Part shown: positions 17,873 to 27,483 of the stretch, in pieces
Position numbering within the stretch: the stretch's first letter is position 1
Layout of the letters: each line of letters starts with the position of its first letter
Assembly: GCA_963666825.2 (NCBI GenBank)
Contig: OY763044.2
Span: 1,612,001 to 1,676,000, forward strand
From: Saccharicrinis sp963666825
GTDB lineage: Bacteria > Bacteroidota > Bacteroidia > Bacteroidales > Marinilabiliaceae
Reading direction: 5' to 3'
DNA: 64,000 bases
Notes under the pieces: model-generated
Databases searched by the model: none
Told to the model about the DNA's origin: nothing
The model's input: the letters and a program-made list of their open reading frames with translations, nothing else
Made by a program: the position numbers and the translations under genes

Positions 17873-20188
17873 ATGTACGACTTTTCCACATTAAATGATA
17901 GAGACTTAGAAGAATTGGTTCGGGATATTTTATTCAAAAGAATGAATATAAGTTTTCAATCATTTAAGGCTGGTTCCGATAAGGGTATAGATTTACGACA
18001 TGCTTCTGCTATAAATGAAAATTACATAATCGTTCAGGTAAAACATTATCTTGAATCGGGATATTCTCAACTAAAAAACAAATTAAAAAATAGTGAGTTA
18101 GCTAAGATTAAGAAATTGAATCCTCAAAGATATATTTTAGCAACCTCTGTAAAATTAAGCCCTCAAAATAAAGAAGAGTTAAAATCTATACTTCAACCCT
18201 ACATACGTACTACAAATGATATTTATGGGCAGAATGAATTAAATGATTCGCTAAGAGATTTTCCGGAAACTGAAGAAGCTCATTTTAAACTATGGCTTAC
18301 AAGTACTACTGTTTTGAAAAGAATATTAAATAATGGCATCAATGGCCGTTCAGAATATGTCGAATCAAAAATTTTAGAACGAATAAAAATATTTGTACCA
18401 AGTGTAACACATAAAGAATCAGTAGATATTCTCAATCAAAAAAAATTCATCTTAATTACAGGAGCACCGGGTATTGGCAAAACAACACTTGCAGATATTT
18501 TAACATATCAGTTATTAGCTCAAGATTTTAAACTTACCTATGTTACAGAAATAAAAGAAGCAGAGGCTGCATTTGATCCAAACGCAAAGCAAGTATTCTA
18601 CTTTGATGATTTTTTGGGAGCAATAACCTTGGATTTAGTAAGTTCTCGCAATGCAGATACTGCGATTGTCAATTTCATTGAACGAGTAAGGAATGAAAAG
18701 AATAAAAGATTAATTCTAACCTGTAGAACCACTATTCTTAATCAAGCAAAAGAATTGTCAGATGCAATTAATAACTCTACGATTGAGGTATCTAAACATG
18801 AAGTTAAAATAAATGATTACGGAAATATTGAAAAAGCTAAAATATTATACAATCATATTTTCTTTTCAAATTTACCTCAAAAGCTAAAGACCATCTTTTT
18901 TGGCAATAATTTTCATTGGGAAATTATAAGACATCGGAACTACACCCCTAGAATAGTCCAGTTTTTTACAGATATAGATAGAGTAGAATCTGAAAATTAT
19001 AAGGAAAATGTAAAAAGCTTTCTTAACAAACCAGAAAAGATTTGGGATAAAGCATATAACATTCAACTTTCTGATAATGCTCGTTATTTTATGGCAACAT
19101 TATTCTCATTAGGAGGAACGTATGAAATATCTGAAAACCGTTTGAAAGATGCATTTACAGAGCGTATTCAGTATGAAATAAACAATCATAATCTTAAGAA
19201 AGAAAGCAATATATATAACAAAACATTAAGAGAGCTACTAAATGCTTTTGTTACACGAACTATTAAGAAAAAAGAACATTATAGTGAAACTACATTTAGA
19301 TTTCTAAATCCATCAATAGAGGATTTCTTGTACTATCAGTTTTCAATAAACTATGGAGAAGAATATCTCGATGTTTTAAGGTCTGCTAAATATTTTGAGC
19401 AATTTAAGGGGCGAATTACAACCAGCATTGAAAAAGGCTCGAAACGAATATTTTTAGGAGGTGAGAACTATATTGAATTACTAAATATCTTTAAGCAAAG
19501 GGCTTCTAGTCTAATTTCCTATGCTTCAAATAATAATCTGGATACTATTATTTGCTTAATTAGGCTTTTTCACTGGCATGATATTAAAGAAGATGTTATA
19601 CAACAATTTGATACTTTGGAGTTTAAATATTGGAACTGGACAGAAAGAGAGTATCTGATTGAAATCCTTGATTATATTGCTAAGAATGAATTAATTAATG
19701 AGTTTTCAATTTCGTATGAAGAAGTAATTCAAAGTATTTCTGAGAATGTGCCATCACATTTTTTAATTGAAAAAATTTCTAGGCTAATCTCAAACAATGA
19801 ATATTACAGGATATTGATTGAAGAAGCTAAAACTAATGATTCTGATTTTTTTAATAGTTTCAAAGAAAATATTAGCCGTTGTTGGGAAGAGGAAATAGAT
19901 AACTATATATCAACAACATATCAAATTAATGAAATTACAGATAGGAGTATTCTTGAGAATGCTATTGAAGAACGTCTTCAACAAGCTGTCGAGATAAACC
20001 ATCAATTACAAATTGGAACTATTGATGTTATAGAAGATTACAATTTTGATGTAGATGAACAGGTTAGTAATAACCTTTCAAATATAGAATCTGAGATTGA
20101 AATAGAAAACATAAATGAGGAGAAGGATATTGACGATGAAGAAAGTTTAATAAATAACCTCTTCAATTCTACTATAGAAGAATTTTAA
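17873..20188 (+). CDS. Mrr-like REase fused to STAND (nSTAND3-type) NTPase
   Basis: The N-terminal 110 residues are an Mrr-type nuclease: GSDKGIDL and then YIIVQVKHYL, the D and QxK catalytic positions. Residues about 190-330 form a STAND P-loop NTPase with Walker A LITGAPGIGKTT and Walker B FYFDDFLGA; the DDFLG form is typical of nSTAND3. The remaining 400 residues are helical and probably sense the trigger. An acidic tail rich in Asp and Glu closes the protein. REase-STAND fusions are infection sensors that cut DNA on activation, analogous to Avs. ATG 17873 is preferred to the in-frame TTG at 17870. It probably acts alone. Confidence 0.8.
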   Translation: MYDFSTLNDRDLEELVRDILFKRMNISFQSFKAGSDKGIDLRHASAINENYIIVQVKHYLESGYSQLKNKLKNSELAKIKKLNPQRYILATSVKLSPQNKEELKSILQPYIRTTNDIYGQNELNDSLRDFPETEEAHFKLWLTSTTVLKRILNNGINGRSEYVESKILERIKIFVPSVTHKESVDILNQKKFILITGAPGIGKTTLADILTYQLLAQDFKLTYVTEIKEAEAAFDPNAKQVFYFDDFLGAITLDLVSSRNADTAIVNFIERVRNEKNKRLILTCRTTILNQAKELSDAINNSTIEVSKHEVKINDYGNIEKAKILYNHIFFSNLPQKLKTIFFGNNFHWEIIRHRNYTPRIVQFFTDIDRVESENYKENVKSFLNKPEKIWDKAYNIQLSDNARYFMATLFSLGGTYEISENRLKDAFTERIQYEINNHNLKKESNIYNKTLRELLNAFVTRTIKKKEHYSETTFRFLNPSIEDFLYYQFSINYGEEYLDVLRSAKYFEQFKGRITTSIEKGSKRIFLGGENYIELLNIFKQRASSLISYASNNNLDTIICLIRLFHWHDIKEDVIQQFDTLEFKYWNWTEREYLIEILDYIAKNELINEFSISYEEVIQSISENVPSHFLIEKISRLISNNEYYRILIEEAKTNDSDFFNSFKENISRCWEEEIDNYISTTYQINEITDRSILENAIEERLQQAVEINHQLQIGTIDVIEDYNFDVDEQVSNNLSNIESEIEIENINEEKDIDDEESLINNLFNSTIEEF

Positions 20189-20237
20189 TTTCATTAAAGT
20201 GTTAAATGTAACATACACCCTTTATTATAAATAAATT

Positions 20238-21353
20238 ATGGATTTTGAAATAAATCATATAAGACAAATAACAATGCAAATGGTTTCTGATGGAGATTTT
20301 GGTTCCCAATATACATTTTATTACGATGAAACTAACAATATTAGGAAATTCTATCTTAATGATAATAAGTTTAATGCCTCTTATGACGCTAATTTCGTAT
20401 TAGGAGGCGTAGGTTATTTAGGAGAAAAACCTAATATTGATCCTTTATTTACAGGTCTTAATCTTCAGAAATCAATAAAAGAAGTAAAACTAAAACATAT
20501 AGCTAAAGGAGACTTTATATCTTGCTTAAAATCAAGTAAGCTCAGATATTTTTTATCCTACTTGCTAGAAAACGATTTTTACGTCCATTATTCAACATTA
20601 AATATACTTTATTATTCAATAGTTGACATCGTTGATTCTGCTATAATGAATTCAGAAGTTGCCATGAACTTAGGTCAGCAGTTTGCTCTGAATTTAAAGA
20701 ATGATTTGTTCAAAATTATTAAGCTAAATACAAATGAGATTATTACTCTTTTTAATAAATACCAGTATCCAGATATAAAAAAGGAAAGATTAATTGATTT
20801 TATAGATGATTTGCTATTAATATTTGAGGAATATGAAAATATTCCTGAATACCATATCGAATTAACATCATTAAGACAGATTTTTAAAGAATCGAAAAAA
20901 AAGAATTCTTTACCCTTTATTATGGATGAAGAAGAATTTATCTTATTAAAAGATTTTTCACATTTCTACCTTCGTCCTATATATTTATTTAAGAACTCAA
21001 CACATCTTTTTGACATTGAAGAATCAATTCAAGAAAAAATTCAGGATTACAAAATAACTGATAATGGTCAGTTATTAAATAATTACAGTTTCATCGATTC
21101 TGATGGAAACAAGTTTATCCAAGCATCAGATGTTTTTACTGGTTTTGTTGGAAAATTATTTTCATTTATCAATACAACAACAATTGATGATATTAACGAA
21201 TGCCTAATGAATCTCAATGATATACAAAAACAAAACTTAAAACTTTACATTGAATTAATTAAAAAGTCTGATTCGAAAAATAGAGTTCTTTTTCACAACG
21301 TAATCTGCTTAGATGACATGTCCAAAATGGAATTAATATTTGCTTACAACTAA
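20238..21353 (+). CDS. DUF3800 family protein
   Basis: FYYDETNN near residue 30 and FIQASDVFTGFVG near 295-310 are the two landmarks of DUF3800, a family with an RNase H-like fold whose acidic residues sit in the Y-x-D-E and Q-x-x-D positions. DUF3800 proteins recur in defence islands; their substrate is not established. The protein is 371 aa, long for the family, with a helical insertion at 130-250. It begins 49 nt after the STAND gene and 60 nt before the last gene of the run, so it may be an accessory nuclease of either. Confidence 0.7.
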   Translation: MDFEINHIRQITMQMVSDGDFGSQYTFYYDETNNIRKFYLNDNKFNASYDANFVLGGVGYLGEKPNIDPLFTGLNLQKSIKEVKLKHIAKGDFISCLKSSKLRYFLSYLLENDFYVHYSTLNILYYSIVDIVDSAIMNSEVAMNLGQQFALNLKNDLFKIIKLNTNEIITLFNKYQYPDIKKERLIDFIDDLLLIFEEYENIPEYHIELTSLRQIFKESKKKNSLPFIMDEEEFILLKDFSHFYLRPIYLFKNSTHLFDIEESIQEKIQDYKITDNGQLLNNYSFIDSDGNKFIQASDVFTGFVGKLFSFINTTTIDDINECLMNLNDIQKQNLKLYIELIKKSDSKNRVLFHNVICLDDMSKMELIFAYN

Positions 21354-21413
21354 TCGAATGGCTTCTTTATATTTTTTAAATTTTAGTAAGAATGAAAATA
21401 GAAAATCGAAATA

Positions 21414-22763
21414 ATGAAAACCGCAGTACCAATAAATAAGAAGCTTTTTGATATTTACCTTCTTTTTACAAGAGAGCCATTTGTGCGATATTTTACCAAA
21501 GAATTGGAATTTTACACTAATGGAAACGGGGGATTAATTGGTTTAATTAGCCTAGATTATACTGACAATGATTATTATGGTTGTATTTTATCAAGAGATA
21601 AGGCGAAGCAATATCGAGCCGAAAAAGTTGAAGCAAGTATTCCGACAATTGAGGAGGCGAGGCAATGGATTGATAAACAAATGAGTAGTGACTCAATAGT
21701 GTTTCATGATAATAGCCATGATTTCTTTGATTTATTTGATAAGCTAGATAATGAGAAACAAATTCATCCAAATTATAAATTACTAAAGTCAAGCATTGGA
21801 CTATCATCAGCAAAAGAGGTTATAAAAGAAGTATCGTATCACTATAAAGACATAGATGGTAACTTTATTGACCAATTTCAATCACTAAATGGCTTTGATT
21901 CTAGAGTTTGGGAATTATACCTTTATTGTTTTTTTAGAGAACAGTTTTTCTCCTTCAAAAGGAATTATAATGCTCCTGATTATATGATTGAAAAACTTAA
22001 TAAAGAGATTGCTGTTGAAGCGGTAATTATCAGTAGAAAAACTTCGTTGGAAGAAGCTGAACCCAAAAATCAAAATGAAATTGAAGAAAAACTAAAGAAT
22101 GAAATTCCACTTCTTTATGGCAGTGCCATTTTTGACAAAATGAAAAAGAAATATTGGGAAAAGGAACATGTTAAAAATAAACCATTTGTCATTGCAATAG
22201 CAGATTTTCATGATACAATGTCAATGATTTGGACTTCTAATTCTTTATCCGAATATTTATATGGCTACAAATACGAGCACTCGTTTGATGATTCTGGCGA
22301 ACTTATAATTAAGCCTATCAAAGTAAATGATTATACCAAACCCAATGGTACTAAAATACCAAGTGGCTTTTTCTTTTTACCTGGCTCAGAAAATGTAAGT
22401 GCAGTTATTTTTTCATCAAGTGGCACATTATCTAAGTTTAATAGAATGGGTAAACAAGCAGGATTAGGTAGTGACAAACTTAATCTCGTTAGAATGGGAA
22501 ACTATTACAACCATGACCCAAATGCAGCAGTACCTAATACTATTACGTATCCTGTTAACGAGAATAGTCCAGAAACCTGGTCTGAAGGAGTTATAATATT
22601 TCATAATCCCAATGCAAAACAACCTTTAGATCCTGAAATGTTTGATGAAAGAGTTGCACAATGTTTCTATAAAGATGAGTTTATTCATAGTGTAATGCCT
22701 GAATTATTTCCTTACAACTCAATCACTCATAATATGGTAACAACTGAGGATGAAAATGAATAG
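21414..22763 (+). CDS. Hypothetical protein with degenerate REase-like core
   Basis: Unrecognised 449-aa protein. Residues about 160-205 read FDSRVWELYLYCFF, then APDYMI, then IAVEAV. This E...PD...(E)xK-like order is found in a group of restriction-endonuclease-fold proteins, but the last lysine is replaced here (EAV), so activity is doubtful. The C-terminal half is Gly/Asn/Pro-rich with SGFFFLPGSENVSAV and VIIFHNPNAKQP and looks like a beta-rich domain. It is the last gene of the co-directional defence run and is followed within 25 nt by a strong terminator. Confidence 0.4.
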   Translation: MKTAVPINKKLFDIYLLFTREPFVRYFTKELEFYTNGNGGLIGLISLDYTDNDYYGCILSRDKAKQYRAEKVEASIPTIEEARQWIDKQMSSDSIVFHDNSHDFFDLFDKLDNEKQIHPNYKLLKSSIGLSSAKEVIKEVSYHYKDIDGNFIDQFQSLNGFDSRVWELYLYCFFREQFFSFKRNYNAPDYMIEKLNKEIAVEAVIISRKTSLEEAEPKNQNEIEEKLKNEIPLLYGSAIFDKMKKKYWEKEHVKNKPFVIAIADFHDTMSMIWTSNSLSEYLYGYKYEHSFDDSGELIIKPIKVNDYTKPNGTKIPSGFFFLPGSENVSAVIFSSSGTLSKFNRMGKQAGLGSDKLNLVRMGNYYNHDPNAAVPNTITYPVNENSPETWSEGVIIFHNPNAKQPLDPEMFDERVAQCFYKDEFIHSVMPELFPYNSITHNMVTTEDENE

Positions 22764-22784
22764 TTAATTTTATTAATATCTTTT

Positions 22785-22810
22785 AAGTCGGCTCACCACC
22801 GACTTTTTTT
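22785..22810 (+). terminator. Rho-independent terminator closing the defence run
   Basis: AAGTCGG (22785-22791) pairs perfectly with CCGACTT (22799-22805) around a 7-nt loop, followed by TTTTT. It is the first clear terminator after 1837 on this strand. Confidence 0.85.
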
Positions 22811-22913
22811 ATGCTCAATTCTTGACAAATTTCTTCAAACGCTTACAAACTCCTTCAAGTACCGTTAAATCTTCACATCTCCACCATAAGCCTACTATAT
22901 GTTTGTTTCCATT

Positions 22914-25394
22914 ATGGAAGCAAGCACAAAGAAAATATTAGGCGCATTAGCAGCAGTTGCAGCCGTTGGCGGTGGTTTCTACCTGATTAAGAAAGGCAAA
23001 AAGCTTCTTGCCGGGGCAAAAATGAACTTTGCTCTTTTAGGATTCCGCATCCACAAGATGAACATACAGGAAGTTCAGTTTGCCGTAAAGCTTCGCTGTT
23101 ACAATCCCACTAAAGCCCCCATCACTTTAGCCGTTAACCAGGTTGTTGCAAATTACAAAGGTTCGGCAGTCGCTTATTCTACTCCCGATATTAAAGGACT
23201 TACCATTGATGCAGGCAAAACACAAGAGCCTGAAATCGTTTTTCAAGTGCCATACCTGAACCTAATGGGTAAAGGTCTTACTCTTTCCGTGCTTTCCAAT
23301 ACACAGCAGCTTAAAGCTGATATGACTTTCACCATGACCATCAGCGTTAATGGCGAAACTCTTACTACCACGCAATCATTATCAGAGGAACAAAATATGA
23401 ACGGATTAGCATTGGGCGAATTGGGCATTGTATCCGGCCCACGAAATACCCAAAACGGCAAACGTTTCAACCACCTTATAAAAAAGGCAAACGGACTGGA
23501 CACATTTATAAAAAACGGTAACGTAATTGAAACCGTTGAAAGTTGTATTGATATTATCGGTACACATTTTCGGGAAGTCGAGGAACTGGCAAGTATGCTG
23601 CAAGGTGATTCACTCAAAGAAACTTGCCGTAACATCTTCAACTTTTCGTACAACTATTTACAGTATCATAAAGACGATGACGGAACAGAACAGCTCCGCA
23701 CTCCATCTCGCTCCTGGTTAGACGGACAAATCAAGTTCAAACAAAAAGGCAAATCAGATGCAGGAATTGACTGTGACGATTACAGCATTTTTGTGGGTTC
23801 GCTTTTAAAGTGTTTGGGTATTCCGTTCAAGCTCCGTATTACCAAGTATGACGGTAAAAAGAACTTTCAACATATCTATGTGATTGTTCCTGCGGTTGGA
23901 GATTCCGAAGATGAAATCGTTATTGACCCTGTTCTATCAAAGTTCGATTACCAAAAGCCATACAGTTTTGAGCGTTCTGATTTTGATATGTCTCCGTTAC
24001 AATTAGCTGGACTTAGAGGTATAGACGGCTTAACAGGTACAAGTGCTTTAGGTTTACCAATATCAGTTCTATCAGGTGTTGATTTAGCTGGCGGTGTTCA
24101 GGCACAAGCCAACCATGAAGACCTGATTGCCATTGTTTCAGGTGTTGACTTTGATGATGCCATAAACGGTTTAGGTGACGCAGAAGATGCTACCTACAAT
24201 TACTTAGTCCGTACCCGGAATTATCTCTTAAAGAACAGGGACAACAAGGACAAAATGGCTCACGTCCAGAACCCTGACCAATTTATTTCCATGTTGGACC
24301 AGGCTATTAAGTTTTGGAATACTCCACAGCGAGATGCCGTATTAGATAAGCTATCGGATATTGAAGAAAAGCTTGCCGAAAAGGGTCTGATTAAATACGA
24401 TTCTGAAGCCATCCAGGGATTGGCTGAATTAGATGAGTTGGACGATGAAATGGACGGTTTAGGAAGAAGGAAAAGACGTAGAGGTCGATTCTTCAAAGCA
24501 ATAAAACGTGTTGGTAAAAAGATTGGCAAAGTAGCCAAGAAAGTGGTTAAAGCAATTGTAAGGTTTAATCCTTTATCCATTGCAATCAGAGGCGGATTAT
24601 TGGCAGCACTACGCTTAAATATGTTCGGTATTGCCAAGAAATTGCAATACGCTTATTTACCAGATGACCTTGCAAGCAAATACAATATCGACCCGGCAAA
24701 ACATGCCAAACTAAAAAAGACACATGGCAAGGTTCGTAAGCTGTTTAAAGGCTTACAGGGTAAAGAATCCAACCTTAGAAAAGCCATCCTGAAAGGTGCA
24801 AAACAAAAGAGTTCCGACTTCTCCCTAAAAGGTATTGACGGTTTACTTGCTGATTTGAAAGGCTTGGAAGCCATTGGCGAATTGGCAGAATTGGGCAATA
24901 TGGGTGCAGTAGCAACAGCTGCCTCAGTAACCGCAGCTAGTGGTGTATTGGCAAAAATCGGAAGCTGGTTAAAGCCTATCAAAAACATCTTTACAAAGGT
25001 AAAAAGCAAATTCAAAAAAGCAGCTCCTGCAACGGAAGCAGTATCGCAATTTACCAATCAGGCAGCTCCAACATCCGAGGCTTATGCTCCACCAACAAAC
25101 AGCGTGATGCCTTCATCAAATAGTATGATGCCACAATCCGGCAGTTATACTCCCCAACCCATCATGAAATCAGGGAACTACACACCACAAACGACTACAA
25201 CAAATCCTACTGCATCGGGCAAAAAGAAACTAAGTAAGGGAGCAAAAGTCGGTATTGGTTTGGGTGTTGCAGCCCTTGTTGGTACAGGGGCTTATCTCAT
25301 GTTCCGCAAGAAAGACAGCACTCCGGCTAAACGGAAGTCATCCCCCAAGAAAACCACCAACAAAGAAGATTTAGGAAGCATCAAGCTTCAATAA
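22914..25394 (+). CDS. Membrane-anchored protein with LEA-like and transglutaminase-like domains
   Basis: At 826 aa from ATG 22914, it has an N-terminal membrane segment (about 7-26), a beta-rich LEA-like domain (about 45-155) and a transglutaminase/cysteine-protease-like domain with C287 (GIDCDDYS), H320 (FQHIYV) and D338 (VIDPVL) in the usual Cys-His-Asp order. A very basic helical segment follows (about 520-560), then a low-complexity Pro/Ser/Thr stretch and a C-terminal membrane segment (about 785-805) with a basic tail. ATG 22899 is an in-frame alternative, but TATGTTTG at 22898-22905 is a -7-like box. First gene of the virion block. It probably acts at the cell envelope during entry or assembly; the function is unproven. 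Confidence 0.6.
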   Translation: MEASTKKILGALAAVAAVGGGFYLIKKGKKLLAGAKMNFALLGFRIHKMNIQEVQFAVKLRCYNPTKAPITLAVNQVVANYKGSAVAYSTPDIKGLTIDAGKTQEPEIVFQVPYLNLMGKGLTLSVLSNTQQLKADMTFTMTISVNGETLTTTQSLSEEQNMNGLALGELGIVSGPRNTQNGKRFNHLIKKANGLDTFIKNGNVIETVESCIDIIGTHFREVEELASMLQGDSLKETCRNIFNFSYNYLQYHKDDDGTEQLRTPSRSWLDGQIKFKQKGKSDAGIDCDDYSIFVGSLLKCLGIPFKLRITKYDGKKNFQHIYVIVPAVGDSEDEIVIDPVLSKFDYQKPYSFERSDFDMSPLQLAGLRGIDGLTGTSALGLPISVLSGVDLAGGVQAQANHEDLIAIVSGVDFDDAINGLGDAEDATYNYLVRTRNYLLKNRDNKDKMAHVQNPDQFISMLDQAIKFWNTPQRDAVLDKLSDIEEKLAEKGLIKYDSEAIQGLAELDELDDEMDGLGRRKRRRGRFFKAIKRVGKKIGKVAKKVVKAIVRFNPLSIAIRGGLLAALRLNMFGIAKKLQYAYLPDDLASKYNIDPAKHAKLKKTHGKVRKLFKGLQGKESNLRKAILKGAKQKSSDFSLKGIDGLLADLKGLEAIGELAELGNMGAVATAASVTAASGVLAKIGSWLKPIKNIFTKVKSKFKKAAPATEAVSQFTNQAAPTSEAYAPPTNSVMPSSNSMMPQSGSYTPQPIMKSGNYTPQTTTTNPTASGKKKLSKGAKVGIGLGVAALVGTGAYLMFRKKDSTPAKRKSSPKKTTNKEDLGSIKLQ

Positions 25395-25428
25395 ATAATT
25401 GTGAATCAATAATTAAAATTTAGAAAAC

Positions 25429-26091
25429 ATGGCAGTTAAAAAATCAACGTCAAGTACCCCAAGGAGAACTTCAAGAGGTACAAAGATTGACTTTATGAAA
25501 GCTACCAACAACATAGGCAAGCCCATTGCTGCCGTAGCAGGGTTTGCAGTTGGCAAGTACGCTTTAAAGAAGTTGGAAAAAAGCCAGACCGTTAGCGGTT
25601 TGTTGGGCAACGAAATGAAAACCTATATCGTTCCGGCAGCCGTTACTATGGGCGGTTTGGTTGGTACGCAGTTTACCAAAAACGAGTATGTAAAGCTGGG
25701 CTTAGTTGGTGCAGCAGGCGCAGGTGTTGAATCCATCATCAAGAAAGCCACAGGCAAAACCATCCTACAAGGATTAGAGGGCATTATCGGTGATGAAGAT
25801 TACAGCGATATGGATGAAATGGACGGACTACGTGCTTTAAATCCAATCACCCAAGCACTCCCGGCAGCAGATATTGACATCGAGCGTGAAATTCAGGCTT
25901 CGGTATCAGGTGCAGCATCGGACTATTCGATGAGTGACGACCCCATTGGCAGCGCAGCCAATGATTACGCAATGAGCGATGAGCCGATTGGCAGTTCAGA
26001 TGATGACGATGAGCCTGTTGGTAAAATCCAAAACCTCGACCCCGATAGCATGGACTATGACATTTTTTCGGGCGATATGATGGCATCCTGA
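25429..26091 (+). CDS. Putative virion membrane protein, 220 aa
   Basis: A basic, Ser/Thr-rich N-terminus is followed by a hydrophobic helix (about 25-45, PIAAVAGFAVGKYAL), a second Gly/Ala-rich hydrophobic region (about 65-100) and an acidic C-terminal half with a repeated motif, DYSMSDDPIGSAAN then DYAMSDEPIGSSD. Small Gly/Ala-rich membrane proteins beside capsid genes are typical of viruses with an internal membrane, but this is inference. It is 34 nt after the transglutaminase-like gene and 63 nt before the arginine-rich protein gene. Confidence 0.5.
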   Translation: MAVKKSTSSTPRRTSRGTKIDFMKATNNIGKPIAAVAGFAVGKYALKKLEKSQTVSGLLGNEMKTYIVPAAVTMGGLVGTQFTKNEYVKLGLVGAAGAGVESIIKKATGKTILQGLEGIIGDEDYSDMDEMDGLRALNPITQALPAADIDIEREIQASVSGAASDYSMSDDPIGSAANDYAMSDEPIGSSDDDDEPVGKIQNLDPDSMDYDIFSGDMMAS

Positions 26092-26154
26092 TTCTCACTA
26101 AATAACATTTAATCAATTTAATAACAAGGCTATTAAGCCGCAAAACAAATTATC

Positions 26155-26997
26155 ATGGCAGAAATTAATGAGCAAAATGATTTGTACCCTTCGATGGAAG
26201 AAATAGAGGGTTTAGAAGAAGCGATTCTTGAAAAAGAGGAAGATGCTTTAGAGAAAGAAGAAGACCAGGACGATGCGGTCGAAGGCATTGGCGATTTAGG
26301 TCGTTCACGCCGTAGAACCAGACGCAGAGGGCGAAGAAGTCGCAGAAGAACCAGCCGTAAACGTGCTGTACGTAGGTCATACAATGCCGGAGCAAGAAGT
26401 ACGGCTGTAAAAACAGGACTTACCAAAGACCTGACTTCAAAAGGTCAGTTTGAGCTTCGCAGACAGCAGTTGCCACCGGAAGTGCAAAAAGCATTGAAAG
26501 ATGCACGTATGCAAACCGTTGACACGGCAATTTACACCGTTAAGTCGATTAAGGATAAATCCGACATTGATTTGATGGAGGCATCGGACGATAAAAAGGC
26601 TGGTCGCACCAACCTTAACCGTGCGCAGTTGGATTCAGGAAAGTATTTCCTGTTAACTGATATTGTTCTTGAGTACGCTCACGGAGCATCGGAAGAAGAC
26701 AACGACCCGGCAGATTTTGCATTCGGTCAGTTTGCTTTACCTCCGGCAATCCTGAACGGTACTTTCGAGATGACTTTAGGCACGAAGGTTATTGTACCTG
26801 AAATCTCATGTGCGGTATTCGATGACACCGATACCACTAAACGCAAATTCCAATACAAGCTTGCCAATCCAAAATGGTTAAAGCCATCAATGGATATTAC
26901 ACCAAAGCTGAACATGCCAAAATCGGTATCAGGTGATAAGATTTACCACCCTGCCGTTAAGGTAACGCTATTGGGAACTATCACAGAGAAAGCATAA
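26155..26997 (+). CDS. Arginine-rich N-terminus protein, candidate major capsid protein
   Basis: This 280-aa protein opens with an acidic stretch (1-45), then an arginine-rich tract at about 50-80 (RSRRRTRRRGRRSRRR, then more basic residues), and ends with about 180 residues that look like a beta-sandwich (FELRRQQLPP to LGTITEKA). A disordered Arg-rich arm before a single beta-barrel is the plan of many icosahedral capsid proteins, where the arm binds the packaged genome. It is the only gene in the block with its own strong terminator, as expected for a gene made in bulk. It has no HK97-fold signature that I recognise. DNA-binding virion protein is the alternative. Confidence 0.45.
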   Translation: MAEINEQNDLYPSMEEIEGLEEAILEKEEDALEKEEDQDDAVEGIGDLGRSRRRTRRRGRRSRRRTSRKRAVRRSYNAGARSTAVKTGLTKDLTSKGQFELRRQQLPPEVQKALKDARMQTVDTAIYTVKSIKDKSDIDLMEASDDKKAGRTNLNRAQLDSGKYFLLTDIVLEYAHGASEEDNDPADFAFGQFALPPAILNGTFEMTLGTKVIVPEISCAVFDDTDTTKRKFQYKLANPKWLKPSMDITPKLNMPKSVSGDKIYHPAVKVTLLGTITEKA

Positions 26998-27021
26998 GAG
27001 CTTGATATGTCATAATCGTTC

Positions 27022-27057
27022 GGGGGCGGTCAGCGGTTGTTAACCGCCCCTTTTTTC
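27022..27057 (+). terminator. Strong terminator after the candidate capsid gene
   Basis: GGGGCGGT pairs with ACCGCCCC at 27022-27050, followed by TTTTTTCTT. It is the strongest terminator in the window. Confidence 0.85.
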
Positions 27058-27075
27058 TTCTTAATCATTTCTAAA

Positions 27076-27465
27076 ATGGAAGTACAAGACAATAACATAC
27101 GCAAATTACAGGTCGTGAAATTTGAGGTCAAAAAAGGTCAGACCTATGAATTTAACGGCAATACCAAAACGGAACACGACCGTATCAAAGGCATTTTCTT
27201 ACGCCTATCCAACCAACAGGCATTACCTGGTGCCACTCTTAGGGTTTGGATTGATGATACAGAAATAATCCCCGATGATACCGAGGTGGCGTTGCTTCAT
27301 CATAACGATGACATGAGTATTAAGGACGTGGCTTTCCCTGTAGATGAAAAAGCCAAGAACAGCCCTGTACGTGTCATTTACAAAGACGACAGCGAGAACC
27401 TGGCTGTTAATGAAAGCTACAATGTTCGTGTGTATCTGCTTGCCGAGGTAGAGAAAAAGAAATAA
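27076..27465 (+). CDS. Small beta-rich protein, candidate minor capsid/virion protein
   Basis: The protein is 129 aa from ATG 27076; an earlier in-frame start at 27037 would lie inside the terminator and is rejected. The sequence alternates short polar and hydrophobic strands (VVKFEVKKGQTYEF, ATLRVWIDDTEI, NVRVYLLAEV), which predicts a beta-sandwich of about 120 residues. With the 280-aa protein upstream it could form a pair of single beta-barrel shell proteins, as in some tailless viruses. That is only a structural guess. No cysteines or membrane segment. The next gene begins 18 nt later. Confidence 0.45.
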   Translation: MEVQDNNIRKLQVVKFEVKKGQTYEFNGNTKTEHDRIKGIFLRLSNQQALPGATLRVWIDDTEIIPDDTEVALLHHNDDMSIKDVAFPVDEKAKNSPVRVIYKDDSENLAVNESYNVRVYLLAEVEKKK

Positions 27466-27483
27466 CCCTAAAATCTCCCGACA

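Noticed and set aside
23243..23653. 136-aa frame on the - strand
   Set aside because: It is antisense to the LEA/transglutaminase region and has no start context.
24260..25057. Two long frames on the - strand (125 and 134 aa)
   Set aside because: They are antisense to the transglutaminase-like gene and show no independent coding signs.
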